A stretch of 64,000 nucleotides of DNA from Akanthomyces muscarius (Eukaryota > Ascomycota > Sordariomycetes > Hypocreales > Cordycipitaceae): positions 1,860,001-1,924,000 of the forward strand of contig NC_079241.1 of NCBI RefSeq assembly GCF_028009165.1, in the 5' to 3' direction. Made by a program: the position numbers and the translations under genes. Of this stretch, positions 56,893 through 64,000 are shown one piece after another. Every line of letters begins with the position of its first letter. The stretch's first letter is position 1. Under the pieces are notes generated by a model that did no database searches, was not told where the DNA came from, and saw only the letters and a list, made by a program, of their open reading frames with translations.

Positions 56893-58020
56893 GGCTCAAG
56901 ATGTCACGAGATGTTCTTCTTCAGTAGTTTTAACGGAAATAGTCGTTGAGACTGAATTGTTTATTGGTATCGTCTTATCTACACTCAGGGGGTTTTCAGG
57001 AGGAAAACGTGCTGGTGCAGTGACGGGGTCGAGGAGCTCGAGTCGTGTGAAGTCTTCGTGAAGTGGCGTCGAGCAGCCTGTGGGCAGTGCGGGCTGGAGA
57101 GAGGTGGCAGAGGAAAGCTCTGAGAAGCTCAGGCAGGAGGAGTGCGCGGAGTCGTGATCGAAGGAACGCCGGAGAAGACTCTGATGCAGAGGAGAGGAAG
57201 GGCGAAAAGGCGAGATGAAGAGTTGAACGGCTGGAGATGGAAGATAGGGTGGTGCAGCGAATCGAGGATGGAGGAGATTCTCTTCGAAAGTGAAGAGGCA
57301 AGCACTCAGCTCAAACCTATAGTGTTTCTTTCTTTCCTGTCGCTACGCTCTCGTTGGATCGCTGGGCTTGGTGTCACGTCGAGATGCACGGTGGGCGGAA
57401 GCGGCCTGTCGCAGGATGCGCGCAAGAGCTAGTGCGTAGTCCAACAGTGCTCGATGGCACACAAGACTGGCGGCGAAGGATCCGGACCGACCGTCGTTCG
57501 TGGGCGTCGTCGCGAATCGAAAATAATCGGCGGCAACTAAATGGAAGCTCGCGACACCAGTGTCAAGCTGCTAAAGACGGGATGCTCAAGGGCAACGAGC
57601 GAGAGATGGCGATGAATGGGGGTGAAGCAATGTCGCGCGTCGCAAAAGCAACATCTCCTTGGAATTTCCCTACCTCGTTCCTGCCCTCGCTCCATTTAGA
57701 CAGTCACGTGCTCGCCCGATGTCTGGGGATTAGTGGGGACAGTGCGAGTTGGTTTGCTCGCCCAGTGGCTGGTGGCCGCCGTCTTGTACAAGTGGTTCAA
57801 CATTTAGCGCATTTCCGTGCCTGACTTTGCTTTCAAAATACAGTGCGGGCTATCTAGCACCACAGCTCGACGCGATGCGCGCCAATGGACCTGGCCATCT
57901 TGACGGCCAATATTAGACAAATAAATGCACCTACCCACCAAGTAACAGTAAAGTTGATACAAATAAAGCAGAATTCTAACAGGACCTCTTGTCAGCAATT
58001 CTCATCATCGCACCGGAAAC
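56893..58020. other. Divergent spacer KH protein / CENP-K-like
   Basis: A 1.13 kb divergent spacer. The KH-proximal 400 bp is purine-rich on the plus strand, so pyrimidine-rich on the coding strand, and is likely a 5' leader. No gene or RNA signature was seen. Confidence 0.5.
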
Positions 58021-59062
58021 ATGGCGTCGTCTGAGGATAGCGCTCATGCCAACAATCTGGAATACACACTCAAAGAGCTACGGCGAGAAATACGAGACCG
58101 GGAGCAGCAACTGAATATCGTATGTCAGCCCATCACCGAGAGGAATCCCCTCTAACAATTCTTAGTTGCGCGCCTCACAAGAAGAGGCCGCTATCGCCCC
58201 CATAGCTCAAGTCCAGGTCATTACTGCTGCGCTTGAACAAGTCACAAATGCAGAGCCGTTTGTCCCCATCGCGGGCTCAATACTGCCCTCATTAATAGCC
58301 ATGCGCAAAACACACGCCGTTATATCAGAGTCAAATGCACTGGTGACAGAGCAAGCCAAATCACAGGAAGCGCAAAACAAGCAGCTAGAAGCAGACCGCG
58401 CCGCCCTCAAAGACCAAAATCTCATCCACGAGGCCCTCACGGCGCGAATAGCGTCGCTGCAAGAGGAGCTGAGCGCCAATACCGAGGTGACGCATGAAGA
58501 TGCCGTGAGCGAGAAGCGGGCGGAGCTCAAGCGCAAGGCCAAGGACTACAACACAAGGAAACGACAGCTCATGATTGACCTCCTGGGGTTTATGGAGCGT
58601 GAGCTCGCGCCGCTACTGGTGGCCGAGGAAATGGGCGGGCCGGTGGTGGGAGACTTGATGGACGTCGACCCCGGCGACCTCGCCGCTGGCTTTACCGCGC
58701 AGGGCAAGCTGAGACGGACGGGCAAGGGCGACGCGGGACGGGACAAGGGGCAGCGGCGCATCGACGAAATCTGGGGCAACAGAAGGGAAGATGGCGACGC
58801 GCGGCGGCGCTCAGGAGGCGACAACCAGCGAAGACGGCCTCTGAACGATGTGGAGGCGGCAGCAGAGGAGATGCGCTGGCTCACCGAGCAGCTCCTCAAC
58901 AAAATGACAGAGGCGGCGGGCAACACAGAGGACGCGTACGTGACCATCGGCCGCGAGTCCGCGGCCGTTCGGTTCCTGATTCGGTCCAAAGTCGCTCAAT
59001 ACCACCCAAGAGATATTTCACGGATAAAATTGATTGACTTTGGCAGAGAATTAGAGGAATGA
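58021..59062 (+). CDS. Probable kinetochore protein, CENP-K/Sim4 family
   Basis: Two exons, 58021-58119 and 58166-59062 (GTATGT donor, CTAAC branch), give 331 residues. An N-terminal helix (EYTLKELRREIRDREQQL) leads to a region with the phrase ILPSLIAMRKTHAVISES, then a long coiled coil (about residues 110-200, TEQAKSQEAQNKQLEADRAA). A Gly/Arg-rich hydrophilic stretch and a C-terminal helical segment (AAEEMRWLTEQLLNKMTEA, then IRSKVAQYHPRDISRIKL) follow. I match this to fission yeast Sim4/CENP-K, a part of the inner kinetochore, by the layout and the LPSLxxxRxTHxxISE phrase. This is a moderate-confidence call. No DNA-binding or catalytic motif is visible. An alternative is another coiled-coil kinetochore or spindle subunit. 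Confidence 0.6.
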
Positions 59063-59444
59063 GGAGGAAAAGGGGCATAACTAGTGATGATAGCATGCAG
59101 CTGACGAAATTTGATGATATAAACTAACAGCAATCTTTGATAAATGTGATATGACATGTTTGAGAAGTATGACAATTTGGAACTTCGAGTAATAAAGACT
59201 CAAAAACAGAGTACCGAACTAGCATCAAGTTCATTGGCTTCCATGGACGCAACGGGGTAGGCGGTGTTGGCAACAAACGACAGTCTTCAGGTTGTGCCCA
59301 AAGCCATGTTGCAATAGATAACTTGGATTGTCATTTCCGAGTTACCTATACATGCTCAGTCAAAAAGTAGTCGTCTGGGGTGGTAGGAAAGCCACTGATG
59401 AGTTGTCGTTCAGCGTCATCAGTTGCAAAGTAAACCTCGACTAG
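59063..59444. other. Convergent region CENP-K-like / patatin pseudogene
   Basis: A 382 bp AT-rich gap with no feature. Confidence 0.45.
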
Positions 59445-62400
59445 TTAGTCTTTCGACAATCTCAGTTTGACTAGAATGCGCAGTCTGCCGCTTGCTGTGT
59501 CCGCAGAGAGATATTTTCCCATTAAGACTCGATTCTCGCCATTTTCGCCGTCATATTCAATGCGTGGATTGCGCATCTCCTGAAGCGTCTCGACAAGTCC
59601 ACGCATCTCTTCCGAGCCGTGAATGAATCGACACATGATGAACCCTAAATGCAGACGATTGAGATTAATAAATCATTACAGGCCCTTACCTGAATATCGG
59701 TACTTACCTTGAACTAGCTCTTCGTTGACTTTTGGCAGTTTGCCAGCATGGAAATAAAATGTTGTGGCAAATAATTTCCGAGCGACACCATCGATCGTGG
59801 TAGAATGCTCGGCGAAGTATTTTTCGACAATGACTTGAAGCTCACCTGCTCCAAGTTGCTTGTGATCATACGGATTCGGTACATTTGATTCCTCTTTTGG
59901 GTTCAATCTTACACTTGCGACCACATCAGACATTTGCAGGGTATTTATAGTCTCCTGCCACTTTTGATCTGTGTTCATCTCCTTAAGGAGCTTGTTGCTC
60001 GTTGGCCCCCAGTGAGTCAGCTTTTGGTGCCAGGTATTCCTATCCTGTAGGCCACCTCTGACTGAGACAAGAATATCCGGCCCGCGGTCTATTATCATTG
60101 GCCATATGGCATGGGCTTCGCACAGTGCAGCCAGAAAATGATTCGAAAGGTCCGACAGACTTCCGTCCGTGTACCGGTCAATGCCATTGCGCGTGACTGC
60201 AGAGAAATATTGGGGCATGATACTGGTAATGCGCGCGGCAGCTCGTAAAGTCATGGGTAAAATGTTGTTTTCGTCGGACTTGTAGCCGAATGTATACGGC
60301 TCATTAGTCGAAGATGGTCTGGCATAGTTGGAGATGAGCGCTCCACGATCGTTGTGATCAACGGTCGCCGTGACAAAAACTTTCGTCCCTGCATTCTTTC
60401 CCTGTATGCTCTTGAACCATATGTTAGCCAATGCATACAACTATAAACAGGGACAGGTAACGCGAGAACTTTTGCTCCTTGGGTTGGCCGCTTGCACTGA
60501 AGACGTACTCTCAAACCCATCGAGGTCTGTCGCCGCACACCGTCGAATAGGCTGTCGAGGGATTCGTAGAGGTCTGAATCATTATAGCCTTTGAAAAAAC
60601 TCCAATTTGAAAATATGTGCCTCAAGTGAGCCTCCATAAGTGGTATGAAGCCCCGGGCGGTCTGTTCCCCCACACCGAGGGCAAGGGCGAGCAGACCCCC
60701 GGCTCCAGTGCCCCCAATCAAGTCGAAGAAAGCAGATATGGGCAGGCAATTTCCCACCCAAAAGTTCTTCTAGACCCGCAAGAATTCTTAAAGTAATCAT
60801 GCCTCTAACGCCTGTCGCGTCCAAAGCCAAGATGCGGCGTCCCACCTGCTGTGGGAGGATCAATATACTGATATGGGGGTCAAACCGTTTTTGCGTGCTG
60901 TGGAGTTGGCAGGAACTAATTGTGAATGCCCTATGATCCTCTTGATTAGGTTCCGCAAGTCGGCGCGTGCAGGTATTGCACATTCCGTGCGACAGGGCAG
61001 CATCTCTTCAACGCCCAACATCCAAGGCTTTCATGGCTGCCGTCATAATGGTGCGAAAGCTATTCACGAGAGATTTCACCGGCGGTTGCGCCTCCGCCAG
61101 GGCTCGTATGAAGTTGAAGGGCTCATCCAAGGTTCTACTGTAGTGTTCAAAGGCCGTCTTATAAAATTGATGCAGAGACCTCGACGGCAATGACATGCCA
61201 ACATCGGCTTTGTTTTGCTGAGCAGCCTTGACCGTCGTCACGATCAGGGAGTAGAAATCTTCGAGCTGTTCGACACGCGGTTTTGTATCCTCCATATTGG
61301 GAATATTGATGAACTGGACAGACGCATATGATTTGTTGAGCTGGTCTATGGTTTTTCTGTTCGTGCCAGCTGTGTCTTCTGCCAATAGATCCGCCTGCTC
61401 CTTTAAAATGCTGCTGGTAGTCAGCTTTTGATCCCAGACGCTCCCCTTTGGACATTTATTGATGACAATGATGAAGTGAGGAAGAACCACTCGGTTTATA
61501 GCTGCCTCGTGCGACGAATCACTCCAGCCGACGAGTTTGTTCAAGGTCAGCCCCATGGTCTTTGCGGCTTGATGGCTGACAACGTAGATGATGACGTCGG
61601 AAAAATTGTACAGCAGTCGTGGAAACATTTCGTCCACTGCCGTGGATCGCTTTGTCATGCTAGGCTGCAACATGCGGCTAATGGATTTGAGAGTGTGTGT
61701 AACCGCTGCGTCGATTTTGCGCCGAACCCCTGTTGAGGTTTCTTTCGTATCCATCTTCGATGTTTCACCATCTTGGCCGCTTGACGCTGCGCTTTCTTCT
61801 TGTTGTGCATGAGTTTCATGTTCCGGGATTTTCTTCTCTTCCTCATCTGCCTTCATGAATTCGCCAGCGCCACTTCCTCTAAAGCCTTCACAATCGGTGT
61901 AGAGAAGAGGCTGTGAGCTGTTTTCCATCTTCGACGCCGCCATAGAACAAATGTACATTGCCAGATGTCGGTTTCGTGTTGTTAGAATCTCCTACAAGCG
62001 GCAAGGTGCGTCCGGCCTCTGATGCTGGCACAGGCATATGACTGTAGACTTGGCGGGCGTGTTCAATGAGTAGCGCTATGAGGCCGCTCTTTCCGGCGCC
62101 GGCGTCGCCGACAAAAGAGATCAGACGTGGATAGCACAGCCACAGCTCATATAGGCGCTGGTGTTCATCGATTAATTATTTGAAGCGCCCCTACTCGTCC
62201 AATGTCAAGGATGGTGCACTCTTTCCTTCACCCGAAGCAGCCTCGCCTTTTTTTGGTGTAGCTTCTGCTTTGGGTTTGGTCCCAGTGTTATCAGTCTCTA
62301 AGGTGGCCGGTCTGACTGCAAACCAAAGCGTCTCGCGATTGATCTTGTGGAGTTTCTGCCGTTCTTCATCGTTTTCTGCTCGCGGGGGGGTAAGAGTGAG

Positions 62401-62935
62401 ACGCATACGATTTCTCATCTGCTGCGAGGGATCCTCTCTGCTTATGGGCTGCCTAATGAATGACTGTTAGTCAGATAACGTAAGTTTCTCCTTACATCTG
62501 TAAGTCGAGATCGCTTACCCAGGTGTATACTTTTGAATGCTTTTCAGAATCTTCATGATTGGTAAAGTGTTCATCTTTGCTGAAAGAACACGCAGCACAG
62601 AGGTGCGTACAGAGTGAACAATAAATAGTTGCAGTCTGAGTTCTGCAAGTCCGACACAGTTGCCGGTTATCTTCGGAACGAATCCTTTGGACGTTCTGCT
62701 GTGGCAGTTCTTGGGCTGACATGGCCGGCGATCGATCATCCACAGCCGGAACAGAAGCCGTCTCCAGTGGTAGCCCTTGGTTGTCAAATGCAGCGTCGTC
62801 CATTGCATCGTCCACGGTAATTATACCGCCACTCCTGGTAGAGTTCACCGAGTTCCTCGGTTCTTCTGTCCAACCGCCCTCGTCCTCATATGGGTTGACC
62901 ATTTCGAAGCCGCAAGCCCCATTGTTGCTTGTCAT
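59445..62935 (-). pseudogene. Decayed zinc-finger/P-loop/patatin-like phospholipase gene
   Basis: A single ancestral gene is readable from 62935 down to 59445. It has an N-terminal C-x2-C finger (CRTCRTQ, then CSLCTHLCAACSF) and a linker. Next comes a P-loop domain with GDAGAGKSG (about 62085-62110) and a G3-like DCEG. A second finger (CNTCTRRL) precedes a patatin lipase domain starting RRILALDATGVRG. It is interrupted by in-frame TAG (62193-62191) and TAA (62178-62176), a frameshift near 61915-61945, TGA (61010-61008) and a frameshift near 60740-60755. The nucleophile elbow reads GTGAGG (60695-60712), so the family's catalytic Ser is Gly. The later acid region is DGSLSDLSN. Introns still splice cleanly (62518-62449, 60508-60441, 59707-59645). 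Loss is probably recent; assembly error is the alternative for each single-base event. Confidence 0.75.
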
Positions 62936-63902
62936 ATTGGTTGATCTGGGTATCCGTCTTTGGCAGATATAACGATGCCGACAAGATGACTAGCTACAAA
63001 AACCCGGTATAGCTTCAGGATGTCTATCCAGAGGACGATCATGTGGCGATGCACTTCCCCGCATTTGGGCCTGCATGCGTTGATCCTGCACTGCTGCCCA
63101 ATTTTCAGCTTTGCAGGTTGGTCGTCCTTAATTGGTGCTGTCCGATTGTGTTCTATCTGGAGTCATACTAAAAGCACAGTGCGCGGCGAGCTGTAAATTT
63201 GAGCCCCGGCATAACACACTCAGTAGTATAGAAAGATGCCAGTAAGAGATGTAACATCGAACGGATACCAGAGCTCCCTATGAGGGTCTAGCAATGAGCC
63301 AAGACTAAGAAACAGACTGATGGTTAAATTAGCGAAATTTAATTCCTATTGTTTTGGCGGGTATAGCCAGTCTCGGTGAGCAGGATTGTGCCGATTATGA
63401 TGGCATAGTCGCTGACAGCCCTCCGACCTACATCCGGTACAGGCTACATTTACCTACTTTGAACCGACTGATAGGCCTGAAACCAACAACATGTATCCAC
63501 TAGAGGGCGAGTTGATGACATGACAGGTTCGGCTTTAGTTTTACAGCGCATTATCTGTCGTCGTCGTCGTCCAAGGGCCGCAAAAGCTCCTCACTCGATT
63601 ATCGCCCATGGGGAGCAGGGCTGCATCCTCGCCATCTCTAGGCAGGATTTCCACTAAGAATCGCTAGTCGGGAAACGGGTATGGTTCGCCAAAAGATTGC
63701 TTTCGCCCTCGTTGCCTCGAAATATTCCACTAACCATGAAAGTTTGCCAAGCTCGAGGTTGCGATTACAACCGCCGTGTTCATGTCAATGTATGAATTTG
63801 AGCTCTGCGATGGAGCTGGTACATTGCAGCAAGGGTCACTTCCTAGGATTCATCGCAACTGGCACGGAGCGAGGCCACTGAAAGACGAGGTATATTTCAA
63901 GC
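62936..63902. other. Upstream region of the patatin-like pseudogene
   Basis: A 0.97 kb spacer between the pseudogene start and the tail of the next minus-strand frame. Open frames are short and unremarkable. No repeat or RNA gene was seen. Confidence 0.45.
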
Positions 63903-64000
63903 TCACATCTCGGCAAGGATGATGGTGCAGAGGAACGATGCGTCGGGACGGATATCGGCCTGGCCCTGATACAGAGCACGGGCAGTGGAGCTCATGGCGA
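63903..64000 (-). CDS. Possible C-terminal tail of a gene running off the right edge
   Basis: A minus-strand frame is open from the right edge to a TGA at 63903-63905. It reads AMSSTARALYQGQADIRPDA and then SFLCTIILAEM before the stop. It could be the last 30-odd residues of a longer protein, or a short frame starting at the ATG at 63995. I do not recognise the family. Adjacent sequence outside the window is needed to name it. Confidence 0.35.
   Translation of the reverse strand, partial: AMSSTARALYQGQADIRPDASFLCTIILAEM

Noticed and set aside
1..64000. tRNA, 5S rRNA or snRNA genes
   Set aside because: Reading both strands for B-box-like GTTCRANNC motifs and for the 5S core gave no convincing candidate. 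A covariance-model scan would be decisive.

Overview
The window is nuclear DNA of a filamentous ascomycete. The genes carry short introns (about 46-220 nt) with GTRNGT-type donors and CTRAC-like branch points. Many upstream regions are long and pyrimidine-rich, and several gene families are typical of Sordariomycetes, probably Hypocreales. The order-level placement is inference. I found 24 protein-coding loci plus one partial tail. I saw no tRNA, rRNA, CRISPR or convincing transposon.

Left part (1-20 kb). The 5' half of an Argonaute gene runs off the left edge. It is followed by RNA14 (pre-mRNA 3' processing), ASF1 (histone chaperone), a CorA-like membrane protein, a RasGAP, an APH-fold kinase-like protein after a gene-poor 2.9 kb gap, and a mitochondrial-type one-cysteine peroxiredoxin.

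Middle (20-47 kb). This part holds an Ariadne-type RBR ubiquitin ligase, EXO1, TMA16, a BTB-domain protein, a mitochondrial rhomboid protease, an Hst3/Hst4-class sirtuin, a Rad60/Esc2-like SUMO-like-domain protein, LSM6, a SAM methyltransferase with an 11-nt micro-exon, an orphan single-pass membrane protein, a small orphan conserved-looking protein, and a Cys/Met-metabolism PLP enzyme.

Right part (47-64 kb). This part looks more accessory. A Zn2Cys6 transcription factor lies beside a Rieske non-heme oxygenase of the choline-monooxygenase type. That oxygenase is separated by a 1.9 kb divergent promoter from a sarcosine/fructosyl-amine-oxidase-like flavoenzyme. Together they look like a small regulated unit for an N-methylated or N-alkylated amine (inference). 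Then come a triple-KH RNA-binding protein and a probable CENP-K-family kinetochore protein. Last is a decayed multidomain gene (zinc finger, P-loop domain, second finger, patatin) with in-frame stops, frameshifts and a substituted catalytic serine. A partial gene runs off the right edge.

Functional links. ASF1 and the Hst3/4-class sirtuin act on opposite sides of H3K56 acetylation in yeasts. EXO1, the Rad60-like protein and the sirtuin all belong to genome maintenance. RNA14 and LSM6 serve RNA processing. These are housekeeping genes and their proximity may be chance. The decayed patatin locus and the Rieske/flavoenzyme/transcription-factor group deserve the closest look.
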